DNA of 64,000 nt from Vibrio inusitatus (GCA_024346935.1 AP024879.1:868001-932000), one strand, 5' to 3'. Positions 17,809 through 26,921 are shown, numbered from the stretch's first letter. Translations and numbers: made by a program. The notes: a model not told the origin generated them from the sequence alone.

Positions 17809-19026
17809 TCAATGTTTATCATTCATTGCTTGGATTGGGCTTTGCTTGATAATTTGTCTGGCTGGATATAAGGCTGAAAATACACTCACCAACAAAACGC
17901 AAAACCCCAAAGTAAGGTATTCAGACGTTGCCACTTCTGGATAGAAAACAGTATCAATGCCAAATCTAGCAAGACCTTCGGAGGCAATACTGAGATCAAT
18001 GCCAGTGGTACTTAAAATCATCACGACAACTAGAGAAAGAAGCGCACCAACACCCGCACCCGTTAGCCCTAAAAAGCTCGCTTCCAATACAATCAAGTTT
18101 CTTACCTTCTCGGGTGCCATTCCAATAGCCATCAGCACTCCAAACTCCTGTGTTCGCTCAAATACCGACATCAGCATAATATTAACGATTCCTAGTCCCA
18201 TTGCTGCTACGAAGATGACAAGGAGTAGATAATTAAATGACTGCATGCTGGATATAAGCGTCTTTAGGTACGGTTGTAAGGTCTGCCAATCTTCTACACT
18301 CACCTCTTTCTCTAGTTGTCCAGAGAGCCTAGTGACCAGTGCAGGGGCTAGCTGATAGTCATCCATGGTAATGGCTATTTCATGAGTGCCCGAAATAGCA
18401 GTAAGTCCAATTAAGTCGCTTTTCCGTACGTACACGCTACTATCATCAAATGAAGAACTAGGGCTAATGAAAATACCTCTAACCCGAAACGCAGCGCCAG
18501 TGACATCTCCATGAGTATCACTGAATGACAGTACTACCTTAGAACCTAGCTTTAGTTTCAATCTCTGCGCAATTTTATTTGAAACTACGATAGGATTTCG
18601 TCCTTCTACGCTTAGCCAATGACCAGCTACAAGCTTGTCTTTTATGGGTGTGACATTAGCTTCTTGCTCTGGCGAGACACCCATTATCTTTATTCCTCGA
18701 TTGGCTCGGGCTGATGCGATCATCCCAGTAACGATATGCCTAAAGCTGTAACCTTTGACCACTTCCTCATTTTGTATCAACGTCTCTAAAGATTCGACAT
18801 TGGGTATAATGAGATTCACATCGGGTTCTAAAGAATATCTTGCGTGATGAATTTGAATTGAGTTGGTTTGCCACTGAATAACATTACCCAACATATTAGT
18901 CATCAAACCGGACATGAAGCCAATCATTAAAATCACGCTAAGTACGCCTATAATAATGGCGACTAATATGGCTGAAGTTCGAAGTGGCGTTCGCCAGAGG
19001 TTTCTCCACGCTAGTTTAATGAGCAT
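17809..19026 (-). CDS. FtsX/LolE-like permease, second of the operon
   Basis: Inner-membrane permease of 405 residues in the MacB/LolCE superfamily. An N-terminal membrane segment (about 18-40, ILVAIIIGVLSVILMIGFMS) is followed by a periplasmic domain of about 220 residues and three C-terminal membrane segments (about 270-400), ending SALYPARQIIKQSPIQAMND. MLIKLAWRNLWRTPLRTSAI is the usual amphipathic entry. It overlaps the preceding permease gene by 11 bp, so the two are translationally coupled and likely form a heterodimer, as LolC and LolE do. True lolCDE are normally elsewhere, so this is a paralogous system. Confidence 0.88.
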   Translation of the reverse strand: MLIKLAWRNLWRTPLRTSAILVAIIIGVLSVILMIGFMSGLMTNMLGNVIQWQTNSIQIHHARYSLEPDVNLIIPNVESLETLIQNEEVVKGYSFRHIVTGMIASARANRGIKIMGVSPEQEANVTPIKDKLVAGHWLSVEGRNPIVVSNKIAQRLKLKLGSKVVLSFSDTHGDVTGAAFRVRGIFISPSSSFDDSSVYVRKSDLIGLTAISGTHEIAITMDDYQLAPALVTRLSGQLEKEVSVEDWQTLQPYLKTLISSMQSFNYLLLVIFVAAMGLGIVNIMLMSVFERTQEFGVLMAIGMAPEKVRNLIVLEASFLGLTGAGVGALLSLVVVMILSTTGIDLSIASEGLARFGIDTVFYPEVATSEYLTLGFCVLLVSVFSALYPARQIIKQSPIQAMNDKH

Positions 19027-20245
19027 GTATTCCTCCCTTGAGTCCAGATACTGGATCCAGTCTCATGACTCTCCATATCGGGTACATAAGACTCACCATA
19101 GTAATGGTGATCACTACAACGATTTGTTCATACAATAACGCAGGTTCTAAAGAAACTGGCATCACTGGCTCATAACCCATGTCCAACATTGCCTGAGCCA
19201 TCTCTCCGGTCAGGCGGATGGGGGAATGGTAAAAATAAAAGAGTACCGGTGAGGCCGTAAATACCCCAACAGCAATGCCAAATAAGCCAATTAACCCCGA
19301 CTCGATAATGATTAGGCGCAATAGTTGGTTACGAGCCATTCCCGTCGCTAACATAACGGAAAACTCCCTCAAACGCTCTAGAGTCATCATTAACAACGTC
19401 GCAAACAGAGCAAAGCCAACAATGATATAAAGTAGGTACATCATGATAAGACCACCCACCCTATCTAAGACAATACTTTGCTCTAGCTCTGGGGATAAAT
19501 CTCGCCAGTCACGAATAGAGACACCATTAGGATGTGCATCGTAGAGTTGCTGTATAACCAACTGAAGTTTAGATAGGTCGTTAATACCAATAACCCATGA
19601 GGTGACACGATTTCCCGTTGCAAATAGCTGTTGAGCATCAACTAGCGATATATACACCCGCTGATTATTCATCTCTTTTATAGGGAAATGAACAATACCT
19701 TTGATCTCAAAAAGCCCAGCCGCTATTTGTCCTTGATAGCCTTGTCCATAAAAGATAATGTCATCGCCTACGGTAAGTCCGAGGTATTGCGCTACTCCCT
19801 CCCCAACCATCACACCCGTTGACTCTCCCGACAAATACTCTCCCTTAATAATACGCACGCTCAGGTTAGAGTATGCATCTTCAATTATTGGGTTAATTCC
19901 TGACAGCAATACGCCTTTTGAGCGCTGATCACTTGCTGCCAATATAAAGCTGTCTATTCGTGGTAATAAGTAATCAATATCATCAATTTCGCGGATATCA
20001 GAAATAAACGCTTCCGAGGCGGGCAACAATTCGTCAATGCTATTATTTTCTTTAAATTCAGGGTTCTGAAGTTGAACAACACCGGTTCCCATCTTCGCAC
20101 TATTCAAAATATTGTGGGTATACTGCCCCTCTTGAAAGGCCCGCATAACCAGAGATAACCATAGTGTTAACGCAATCGCTGATGCCGTTAGGACAGTTCT
20201 ACGTTTTTGCCGCCAGATATTTCGCCATGCTAATCGCAATAACAT
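19016..20245 (-). CDS. FtsX/LolC-like permease, first of the operon
   Basis: Inner-membrane permease of 409 residues with the same layout as its neighbour: one membrane segment near residues 18-38 (LTASAIALTLWLSLVMRAFQ), a large periplasmic domain and three C-terminal membrane segments ending in the YPIWRVMRLDPVSGLKGG motif. The start MLLRLAWRNIWRQKRRTVL parallels MLIKLAWRNLWRTPLRTS in the next gene, so the pair probably arose by duplication. It starts 3 bp after the LolA-like gene. The periplasmic domain presumably contacts the LolA-like protein. Confidence 0.88.
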   Translation of the reverse strand: MLLRLAWRNIWRQKRRTVLTASAIALTLWLSLVMRAFQEGQYTHNILNSAKMGTGVVQLQNPEFKENNSIDELLPASEAFISDIREIDDIDYLLPRIDSFILAASDQRSKGVLLSGINPIIEDAYSNLSVRIIKGEYLSGESTGVMVGEGVAQYLGLTVGDDIIFYGQGYQGQIAAGLFEIKGIVHFPIKEMNNQRVYISLVDAQQLFATGNRVTSWVIGINDLSKLQLVIQQLYDAHPNGVSIRDWRDLSPELEQSIVLDRVGGLIMMYLLYIIVGFALFATLLMMTLERLREFSVMLATGMARNQLLRLIIIESGLIGLFGIAVGVFTASPVLFYFYHSPIRLTGEMAQAMLDMGYEPVMPVSLEPALLYEQIVVVITITMVSLMYPIWRVMRLDPVSGLKGGIHAH

Positions 20246-20248
20246 GCG

Positions 20249-21034
20249 TTAATCTCTCAATACCCGCATTTGACTTTGAGAGAAAAACCCGTTTTCAATG
20301 TCAAAATCAAACTGCGCAGCATGAATCTCTATTTCAGTGTGATGACCCTCTTTATCCGCAGGTATCATCAGCATTTTTGATGCCACATTACGACCTCCCA
20401 TGGCTTTAATATCCGAGGTTTTCATGGTGCTAACCAGCTCTTCGAATTCATCGTAAAACTCTACCTTACGTTGCAGAAGATTGCCTTTTGATATCCAAAG
20501 GTGCACTTTATCCCATACCACTGGAGCGTCTAGTTTTGCGGTCGCCTCAATGACGTAACACTCTATACCGTCAATCACTTCACTGGCCGTAAATACATGC
20601 TGATAATCCACCACAATAGAGCTTTGGTTAATCAAATCATCATTAGTAAAGTCAGAACCCATCCAAGATTGTCCGAGCATTGATGGAGCAATTTTTATGA
20701 CTTTCTCAATGCTAGGAATCCAATTCCACATTTCGTTGTGACGCTTGAGTGAGGCACTCCCTTTATCTTTGGCAGGCGCCGTGACTAACACCAAAGATAA
20801 ATCCAGCCCTTTGCTCCAAGACTTCATACTCATACTACGAGACCAAGTCGGACGAACAATGGTCATAGTCATCTCACTGTATCCAGAAGCGCCCCGCATT
20901 TGCTGATCGGATAGGCTAACTACCTCTGAGGCAGACAGTGTTTGTGCGTGAATAGAATGAAATGGAACCAGAAGCAACAGCCACAGACTTAATATTGATA
21001 GCAAAATGCTGTGTTCAGAGTCTCCACAATGCAT
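20249..21034 (-). CDS. LolA-like periplasmic carrier (outer-membrane lipoprotein-sorting type)
   Basis: First gene of the operon: 261 residues with a signal peptide (ILLSILSLWLLLLVPFHSIHAQ). The mature part fits the COG2834 outer-membrane lipoprotein-sorting group, whose members share the half-open beta-barrel of LolA and LolB and carry a lipid-like cargo. Typical elements are MTMTIVRPTWSRSMSMKSWS, KHNEMWNWIPSIEKVIKI-type central strands and the SSIVVDYQHVF region. GGAA lies 7 bases before the ATG. In other bacteria such proteins occur next to FtsX-like permeases; the cargo is not known. It may deliver a hydrophobic molecule to the barrel encoded at the end of the operon. Confidence 0.82.
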   Translation of the reverse strand: MHCGDSEHSILLSILSLWLLLLVPFHSIHAQTLSASEVVSLSDQQMRGASGYSEMTMTIVRPTWSRSMSMKSWSKGLDLSLVLVTAPAKDKGSASLKRHNEMWNWIPSIEKVIKIAPSMLGQSWMGSDFTNDDLINQSSIVVDYQHVFTASEVIDGIECYVIEATAKLDAPVVWDKVHLWISKGNLLQRKVEFYDEFEELVSTMKTSDIKAMGGRNVASKMLMIPADKEGHHTEIEIHAAQFDFDIENGFFSQSQMRVLRD

Positions 21035-21137
21035 GTTATTTTTCCAAGTTCCCTATTAATCATAATCAAAGTATTCACCAATTTCTTAGGCTAAGCTCTG
21101 ACACCGCTCAAGAACTATACAATATGCAAAAACCGTA

Positions 21138-21153
21138 CGTGACTCAGATCACA
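21138..21153. promoter_or_regulatory. CRP-type site between the Lol-like operon and the porin gene
   Basis: CGTGACTCAGATCACA keeps both half-sites of the TGTGA-N6-TCACA pattern with one mismatch. It is 104 bp before the LolA-like start and 369 bp before the porin start, so either could be its target. Vibrio ompT-type porins are known to be CRP-controlled. Confidence 0.7.
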
Positions 21154-21521
21154 TAACGACTCAATTACTTGAACTTCAACAGTTTTATGGTTAGTTGAAA
21201 ATACCTGTACATTTTTAGCTAGAAATCCGACTAAAACAGAAGGTGCTGTCTCATCTATATATTCTCTAGTTGTTTAATTTCAAAGACTTAACGCTACAGC
21301 GTCCTGTACAAACACGGTCAAATTTAAAAATTCTCTTTAAAATCAATAGATTGAAATTCAACCGATTAATAAAACTGCCATACATTCGTAACCTAGTCGT
21401 CATTTTTGAGTCATTAGACATTCATATTTGGAATCTAAATTAGTCGCAAATCAAACGGGCAATGACCCAAATAAATACTCCAGAGTGCGAACTCATATTT
21501 TACAAAATAGGAAATTTTCAA

Positions 21522-22463
21522 ATGAAAAAGGCAGCACTAACTACTGCGATTCTAGCTTTAATGGCTTCTGGTTCAGCGGCAGCAATAACGGTATATCAAG
21601 ATGACACTTCAGAGCTAAAGATTGGTGGTCGTGCCGAAGGTCGCTTCAATATCTCTGATAACAACAAGTCTGCTAGCGATAGCGCATTTGATGACAAATC
21701 TCGTGCTCGCTTGAACATAGTTGGTAAATCTCAAATCAACGACAGCCTATACGGCTTTGGTAAATACGAAGCACAGTTCGATACTGACTCAAAGATCGAA
21801 AACCGTTACGCTTTTGCCGGTATTGGCACAAATTTTGGCGAGTTCTCTTACGGTAAGCAAGATTCAGCTCAGGTTATGCTCACCGACGTAACAGATACCA
21901 TGGCAACGTTCGGCGCAGATGCAGCAGATATCGTAGCTGGAAACAAAGATAAACGTGCCAACAACTTTCTATACTCTGGTGAGTTCGGTGGGTTCGATAT
22001 TCAAGCTAACTACCTAGCAAACGATGAGAAAGACTCTGACAGCTACGGCATTGCCGCAATGTACGGCTTTGACTTTGGTCTTGACTTAGGTCTTGGTTAT
22101 GTTGGTCAAACAGACGGTGACGACGATGACAGCCAGATTAACTTTGCAGCTCAATACTCTATCGCTGACTTCACTTTAGGTGGTTACTACGCGCTAGGTT
22201 CAGTTGCAGATGAAGATGTAAACGCATTTGAAATCTCGGCTCTATACAAACTAAACAAATGGACATTTGTCGCTGTATACAACTACAACGACGTGGATAC
22301 TGCTGCTAAGCAAGCTATTACCGGTCTAGATGAAGTTGATAACTTTGCAATTGAAGCTGTTTACAAATTCAACGGTAACCTACGCACATACGCGGGTTAC
22401 AAGTTTGAGCAAGTTGACAGCCTAGACGACCAAATTCAAGCGGGTATTCGTTACGATTTCTAG
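21522..22463 (+). CDS. General porin (OmpU/OmpT-like)
   Basis: Trimeric outer-membrane diffusion channel of 313 residues. The signal peptide is MKKAALTTAILALMASGSAA. Strand motifs typical of gram-negative porins are present: LKIGGRAEGRF, SRARLNIVG, YGFGKYEAQF, FGEFSYGKQDS, and a terminal QAGIRYDF ending in phenylalanine. Many aspartates in loops fit a marine organism. The ATG at 21522 gives a clean signal peptide; an in-frame ATG 60 bp upstream would add a polar tail and is rejected. The 5' region is long (over 350 bp) and holds a CRP-type site. I do not choose between OmpU and OmpT. Confidence 0.9.
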   Translation: MKKAALTTAILALMASGSAAAITVYQDDTSELKIGGRAEGRFNISDNNKSASDSAFDDKSRARLNIVGKSQINDSLYGFGKYEAQFDTDSKIENRYAFAGIGTNFGEFSYGKQDSAQVMLTDVTDTMATFGADAADIVAGNKDKRANNFLYSGEFGGFDIQANYLANDEKDSDSYGIAAMYGFDFGLDLGLGYVGQTDGDDDDSQINFAAQYSIADFTLGGYYALGSVADEDVNAFEISALYKLNKWTFVAVYNYNDVDTAAKQAITGLDEVDNFAIEAVYKFNGNLRTYAGYKFEQVDSLDDQIQAGIRYDF

Positions 22464-22493
22464 TCCGACATTCAGTTCATTCTGATAAGTCCT

Positions 22494-22520
22494 TTGGCCG
22501 AGCTTAACGCTCGGTCTTTT
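22494..22520 (+). terminator. Terminator of the porin gene
   Basis: CCGAGC (22498-22503) and GCTCGG (22509-22514) form the stem, then TCTTTTTG. Confidence 0.85.
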
Positions 22521-22614
22521 TGTCTCTGCGGATTATTTTATTTTTTATGAAAGATTTTCCGGCGCAATATGTTCTACTGTAACAAGAGACGCATATCGCA
22601 CAAGGAATCGCATC

Positions 22615-23229
22615 ATGAGCAAGCCAATCAAAATCACTCTATATCGCTGGGCTGGAAGTTGGGGACCCTTTAAGGTCAATATCCCTTGTGGTGAATGCAC
22701 ATTAACCAAGGACATTTTAAAAGATACCTTTGAAAATGAACTCTCTGGTGTAGACGTAGAGTTGGAAGTAAAAGATTGGCTTTCGCATTGGTGGGAACCA
22801 TTGAGACTTGGTGCATGGCACGCCCCTATTCTAGTCGTCGAAGGCAAAGTGGTCAGTCAAGGTGAAGCCCTAAACCGAGGCGTTCTAGTACAATCTGTGA
22901 TTGCCGAGTGGACAAAGCAAGACGACTTACAAGGTAACATTGTGTTTGGTAAAGCCACTTGCCCTTATTGTGTAAAAGCAAAAAAAATACTCGATGAAGC
23001 CGGGATCCCTTATACCTATCATGATGTGGTCAAAGACAGTGCTGCGCTCTACCGTATGATCCCTGAGGTAAAAGCTCATATTGGCCAAAAAACACCAGTA
23101 ACAGTGCCTCAAATCTGGATGAACAGCGAGTACATTGGTGGTGCGGATAACCTAGAAAAATGGCTTACCAGCAAAGACAACACCATCATCCCTAACAACG
23201 TTGTCGATATCCCAGCACGTACAGGCTAA
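22615..23229 (+). CDS. Glutaredoxin with an extra N-terminal module
   Basis: A 204-residue thiol-redox protein. The C-terminal part (about 106-190) is a classical glutaredoxin, with active site C116-P-Y-C119, a TVPQIWMNSEYIGG cis-proline and glutathione-binding segment. The N-terminal 100 residues are not standard glutaredoxin; they contain a second dithiol, C25-G-E-C28, a DWLSHWWEPLRLGAWHAPIL segment and VVEGKVVSQG, which resemble a thioredoxin-like fold. The double module is about twice the length of a normal glutaredoxin. AAGGAATC precedes the ATG. It is a single gene with its own terminator. Substrates are not known. Confidence 0.85.
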   Translation: MSKPIKITLYRWAGSWGPFKVNIPCGECTLTKDILKDTFENELSGVDVELEVKDWLSHWWEPLRLGAWHAPILVVEGKVVSQGEALNRGVLVQSVIAEWTKQDDLQGNIVFGKATCPYCVKAKKILDEAGIPYTYHDVVKDSAALYRMIPEVKAHIGQKTPVTVPQIWMNSEYIGGADNLEKWLTSKDNTIIPNNVVDIPARTG

Positions 23230-23248
23230 CAAACTCTAAAACTAAAAA

Positions 23249-23280
23249 GGCGCTGATAGAAAACTATCAGCGCCTTTTTT
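23249..23280 (+). terminator. Terminator of the glutaredoxin gene
   Basis: GGCGCTGATAG (23249-23259) pairs with CTATCAGCGCC (23264-23274) and six T follow. It also faces the end of the convergent small gene at 23307. Confidence 0.93.
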
Positions 23281-23306
23281 CAATTCCGTTTACGTTGTTT
23301 ACACGC

Positions 23307-23441
23307 TTACTTTGTCAGTTTCTTCATTAGTTTCTTAAACATTGAAGGCTTACGACGTTCGATTTTGCCATCGAACTTTTGTTCCATCATTCTAATTGCT
23401 GATTGTTGACCGATAATCAATGCACCTAAATCGTTGCCCAT
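23307..23441 (-). CDS. Small basic protein of unknown function (44 residues)
   Basis: A short frame with a good ribosome-binding site (GGAG, 7 bases before the ATG). The peptide begins MGNDLGALIIGQQSAIRMME and ends with a lysine-rich helix (MFKKLMKKLTK). No cysteine, signal peptide or clear membrane segment is seen, although the basic amphipathic tail could touch membrane or RNA. It is convergent with the glutaredoxin gene. A 13-bp inverted repeat (23466-23478 and 23536-23548) lies just upstream and may be its operator. The family is unknown to me. Confidence 0.65.
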   Translation of the reverse strand: MGNDLGALIIGQQSAIRMMEQKFDGKIERRKPSMFKKLMKKLTK

Positions 23442-23689
23442 GATGTACTCCAATCTCTATATTGTAATTTAATTTCATATCTTGGATTGATTGTAGCTGT
23501 GAATGAAAGAAAAACAAGACGCCCATCACACTATTATGAAATTAAATTTCACGCTAGCACTAAAAATGAACAGTTTGCTTGTATTAAACTAAAATACAGA
23601 TCTATAAGTTCCTTTAAAATCAATGGCTTATTTTAACCATCTTTCAATTACCATAAAGTGTATTAAAATTACACTTCCCTGGATCGAAA

Positions 23690-23717
23690 TCAAAAAAAAT
23701 CCGCCATCTGGCGGATT
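23690..23717 (-). terminator. Terminator of the 23747-24094 gene
   Basis: AATCCGCC and GGCGGATT form a tight hairpin (23698-23717). On the minus strand it is followed by eight T. Confidence 0.85.
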
Positions 23718-23746
23718 CTATTCTTTGCTATTCAGCAGATAATTGT

Positions 23747-24094
23747 TTAGCCCCGTTTTGGCTGCTGATATGTCTTCCCAGCCAACTTATAGGCGTCACG
23801 TTGCTTAACATCAAAGTAAGCATCAAAAAACCAAGCAACAAAACGAATAACATGTTCATCTGTGTTCATGACATGTTCTACATATTCTTGTAGATCATCG
23901 CCTTCTTGTTGCGTAGTGACATGATAGACACGCTGCTCTCCATCAACCTCAGCAACGGCAAACTGTCCCTTAAGTGATAGCGCAACCTCAGAAACTTCTT
24001 CATACTCACACTCTTGTAATAGTAGAAGTGCAGAAGGAAGATCAGCACATTCGCTGGCTGATTTTACTAGTTGCTCGAACTCATTCTGGTTCAT
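23747..24094 (-). CDS. Acidic cytoplasmic protein of unknown function (115 residues)
   Basis: Not recognised. The N-terminal half is predicted helical and acidic (MNQNEFEQLVKSASECADLP), then EYEEVSEVALSLKGQFAVAE suggests a strand pair; the end carries an aromatic segment (IRFVAWFFDAYFDVKQRDAY). No signal peptide is seen. It lies 15 bp downstream of the M23 endopeptidase stop on the same strand and ahead of a terminator, so the two are probably co-transcribed. That linkage is the only clue to its role. Confidence 0.7.
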   Translation of the reverse strand: MNQNEFEQLVKSASECADLPSALLLLQECEYEEVSEVALSLKGQFAVAEVDGEQRVYHVTTQQEGDDLQEYVEHVMNTDEHVIRFVAWFFDAYFDVKQRDAYKLAGKTYQQPKRG

Positions 24095-24109
24095 TCAAAT
24101 TTACCTAGA

Positions 24110-25423
24110 TTAAAGTGATTCTTGTTGCTTATTATTCTGCGGATCATTTTGACTCGCAAGCAATACTTCTTGTTCCTTCATCATTTGCAGCAATGTATCT
24201 CGGTTTGCTGCAAATTTAGCCATTTCCGTCTTTGGAACAGATTCTGCCATTGGTATATTCGCAGTCATTGCATTGACAGGACGATTTCGAATCAGCAATT
24301 CATAATGAAGGTGTGGTCCTGTAACTCGGCCAGTCGCACCCGATAAACCAATCTGCTGGCCTCTTTTAACTTGTTGCCCTTTCTTCACTTGGATACGGCT
24401 TAGGTGAAGATAACGTGTTTTATACGTTGAGCCATGTTCAAGTACGATGTATTTACCTGCATAAGGGTGATTACGAACCATAATCACTTTTCCATCCCCT
24501 GCTGCCATTATCGGTGTACCGACACCCACGCCAAAATCAGTGCCATTATGGGGCGATACTCTACCGGTCACAGGGTGAAGTCTATGAGGGTTAAAGCCTG
24601 ATGTGATTCTATGACTTTTCACTGGATAGCGCATGAATGCACGCTGTAGGCTTTCACCATTTTCGTCGTAATATTGCCCATCGGTATGACGATAAGCACT
24701 GATCAAGCGACCTTGGTTGAAGATATTAATCGCTTCTATTTCACGACTGCCTGTTTCTTTGCCATTCACCGTTTGCACTTTATGAACAACAGAAAACTTA
24801 TCACCTGCACGCAGATCACGTGTAAAGTTCATCTTGTCCTTTAACAGGTCGGTGATTTCACGTATTTCATTGATGTTCATCCCAAGCTTATTCGCAGATT
24901 GAGAAAAACTACCATGAACGTTGCCAACTAACGCAGCCGTTTCCCATTCACCTTCAATAGAGACATCTTTAAACGTGTAGGCATTCTCATCAACACGAGT
25001 AAACTGCACCTTATCAGCAGGGTTAAATTCCAATTCCATCTTGTCTAGCGCACCAGAGGCTTCGTCTATCCAAAATGCTAATTTATCGCCAGGGCGCAGC
25101 GTATCCAGGGACAAATGGTTTAAATCTTCTTCCATAATGCTCAGAAGACTCTTATAAGAAACACCTAATTTGGCAAAGATAACGCTTAAGTTATCACCTT
25201 TTTGGATGGTGTAACTGTAGGTTGGTCTCGCCTCTATTGCTTTACTATCATGATCAGATACCGCTGCAGGCAATGCTGAGCTCTCTAGATTAAGCTCTAC
25301 AAATTTACGCTCATTTTGTGTATGTGACCATACCGCACTAACGCCAAAAATTAATGGCAAAATCAACAGGGCCTTTTTGAGTCTTGACCGAGATTGTTGA
25401 CTAAGTTGATTAAGCTTGAACAC
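24110..25423 (-). CDS. M23 peptidoglycan endopeptidase (ShyA/MepM-like)
   Basis: Periplasmic D,D-endopeptidase that cuts peptidoglycan cross-links so that new material can be inserted. It has 437 residues from the chosen start. Order: an N-terminal membrane anchor (KKALLILPLIFGVSAVW), a LysM/OapA-like domain (SYTIQKGDNLSVIFAKLGVS), a middle domain, and a C-terminal LytM (M23) domain with zinc ligands in SPHNGTDFG and GPHLHYE. The GTG at 25423 is preferred because TAGGTAAC sits 7 bases ahead; a GTG at 25456 lacks that. This architecture matches V. cholerae ShyA and ShyC; I do not assign which. Confidence 0.9.
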   Translation of the reverse strand: MFKLNQLSQQSRSRLKKALLILPLIFGVSAVWSHTQNERKFVELNLESSALPAAVSDHDSKAIEARPTYSYTIQKGDNLSVIFAKLGVSYKSLLSIMEEDLNHLSLDTLRPGDKLAFWIDEASGALDKMELEFNPADKVQFTRVDENAYTFKDVSIEGEWETAALVGNVHGSFSQSANKLGMNINEIREITDLLKDKMNFTRDLRAGDKFSVVHKVQTVNGKETGSREIEAINIFNQGRLISAYRHTDGQYYDENGESLQRAFMRYPVKSHRITSGFNPHRLHPVTGRVSPHNGTDFGVGVGTPIMAAGDGKVIMVRNHPYAGKYIVLEHGSTYKTRYLHLSRIQVKKGQQVKRGQQIGLSGATGRVTGPHLHYELLIRNRPVNAMTANIPMAESVPKTEMAKFAANRDTLLQMMKEQEVLLASQNDPQNNKQQESL

Positions 25424-25617
25424 CAAGTTACCTACTAAAATAATCTGTATGAACACGTAAACATTGAAAATGTTCGTATGCTCACTATCTATAAATGACG
25501 AGCTACAAAGCTCAAACTAAACGTCTATCTTCCTAAAAGGACAAGTAGCACGTCTTAGTAATCGTGATTTGATGAATCCATTCCGTAGAGAGTTAAACAG
25601 CACGCATCAGCAATAGT

Positions 25618-26247
25618 TCAATCTCTTTGTTCGAACAGTTGCGTTCCAACGATAGAAAACTTTCTACTTATCAGTTCATTAGGCTCATCTGACAGAGCTT
25701 GACTCAATCCATGCTGTTTGAAGGTCAAGTTGATTACATCCCCTGTAAGAGACAAAGATTCAATCTGTATTCGATCGCCTAGAAAGAGTTCTTGTATCAC
25801 TGAGAAATGTTTGTCTTCTTTTCTATACACACCAAGGTAATAAAACGCGCCACTACCCGATGTTGTAACAATAGACGGCACTATCCAAAGCGTAGGATGC
25901 AATCCGTTTTGCTTTACCTCACACACCCAATGGGTATCAAGTAACAATTTCCCATTGACTTGATTATAAGAGTAATCAGATTCATACAAGTAAGGATTTT
26001 CAGAGCCACGACGAAACAACAGATTCGAGCGAATACTCACATCCACCATTGCTCCGGGCTTAACCAATAGAGTTCGAGGTAAATTTAAGCCCGTTTTCTC
26101 ACATTGACTTTCCAAAACAACGTATTCTGGTTGACCAAATTCAATCACATCTCGGTGATGGCGCTTGGCATGTGCGTTTGCTATCCCTATTGATAAACTC
26201 ACTACTAAGACTGAGAAAATCGTAACAAACTTTATAATGTTTGGCAT
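25618..26247 (-). CDS. Exported protein of unknown function (209 residues)
   Basis: Signal peptide at the N terminus (MPNIIKFVTIFSVLVVSLSI, cleaved near ANAHA). The mature protein is rich in beta strands and begins with a histidine- and basic-rich patch (AKRHHRDVIEF). Two cysteines (in SQCEKTG and WVCEVKQ) may form a disulfide. No recognised domain. It is a single gene, 194 bp upstream of the M23 endopeptidase start on the same strand, so a separate promoter is likely. A periplasmic location is inferred from the signal peptide. Confidence 0.65.
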   Translation of the reverse strand: MPNIIKFVTIFSVLVVSLSIGIANAHAKRHHRDVIEFGQPEYVVLESQCEKTGLNLPRTLLVKPGAMVDVSIRSNLLFRRGSENPYLYESDYSYNQVNGKLLLDTHWVCEVKQNGLHPTLWIVPSIVTTSGSGAFYYLGVYRKEDKHFSVIQELFLGDRIQIESLSLTGDVINLTFKQHGLSQALSDEPNELISRKFSIVGTQLFEQRD

Positions 26248-26638
26248 ATAACTAAACTAACCTAATCCCTGCTCTAAGCTATCCAGATGTGCACATTGCT
26301 ATCAGCCGCACATTCTAACAGGCTATATCCAGTTTTATCACTGACTTTTGTCAATCTTTGATTGCATAACCATTCATCTCTTTTTACCCGACATACCTAG
26401 TCTCTCTAAGTTATTGTCATACCGTGAATTACTGTTATTTTGTACGCAGGTATCATCCAAACACAGATTCCTTCCAACCGCGCCTATTTATTCATCAATT
26501 GAAATAGTTTAAATATTTCTGAAACCTTACTGTAATCAATTATTCATTTACTTCTGGTTAAATTCATCAGCGAAATCGCTAATTCATAGCAGTGATTGCA
26601 AGAATCCCTTGCAAACTGATGCAAAACTAAGAGAAAAA

Positions 26639-26881
26639 ATGGAAGATCTAAAGCTGGGAATTGATGTCATCAGAGACCAAAAATCGGTCGAGTATCACTG
26701 GGTTAGAACAATGTATGTGGAAGGTTACTCTGAACAACAGATCGATCACTATATTAATCAATGTTTTGGTGGTGATTCTGTATTTGCACACCTATTCAGA
26801 AAAGTAGCGCTGCATCAAGAAAGTGTGTATGTATTGATGCAGCACTTAGGCCACGCCCCATCAAATCTAGAAAACATCTGA
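26639..26881 (+). CDS. Small helical protein of unknown function (80 residues)
   Basis: Not recognised. The peptide (MEDLKLGIDVIRDQKSVEYH and onward) is mainly helical and cytoplasmic, with several histidines and tryptophan in HWVRTMYVEGYSEQQIDHYI. The ATG at 26639 follows AAGAGA; a TTG 30 bp upstream has nothing comparable. The 360-bp region before it contains no other gene. A strong hairpin follows the stop. Confidence 0.55.
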   Translation: MEDLKLGIDVIRDQKSVEYHWVRTMYVEGYSEQQIDHYINQCFGGDSVFAHLFRKVALHQESVYVLMQHLGHAPSNLENI

Positions 26882-26889
26882 TCGAGTGT

Positions 26890-26921
26890 CTATGGTGATG
26901 CATCTTAATGCGTCACCATAG
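26890..26921 (+). terminator. Long hairpin after the 26639 gene
   Basis: CTATGGTGATGCAT pairs with ATGCGTCACCATAG (14 pairs, one G-U) around the loop CTTA, 9 bp after the stop. No uridine run follows. Confidence 0.55.

Noticed and set aside
23499..23639. 46-codon GTG-start frame in the gap after the small gene
   Set aside because: No ribosome-binding site; AT-rich region with lysine- and isoleucine-rich chance composition.
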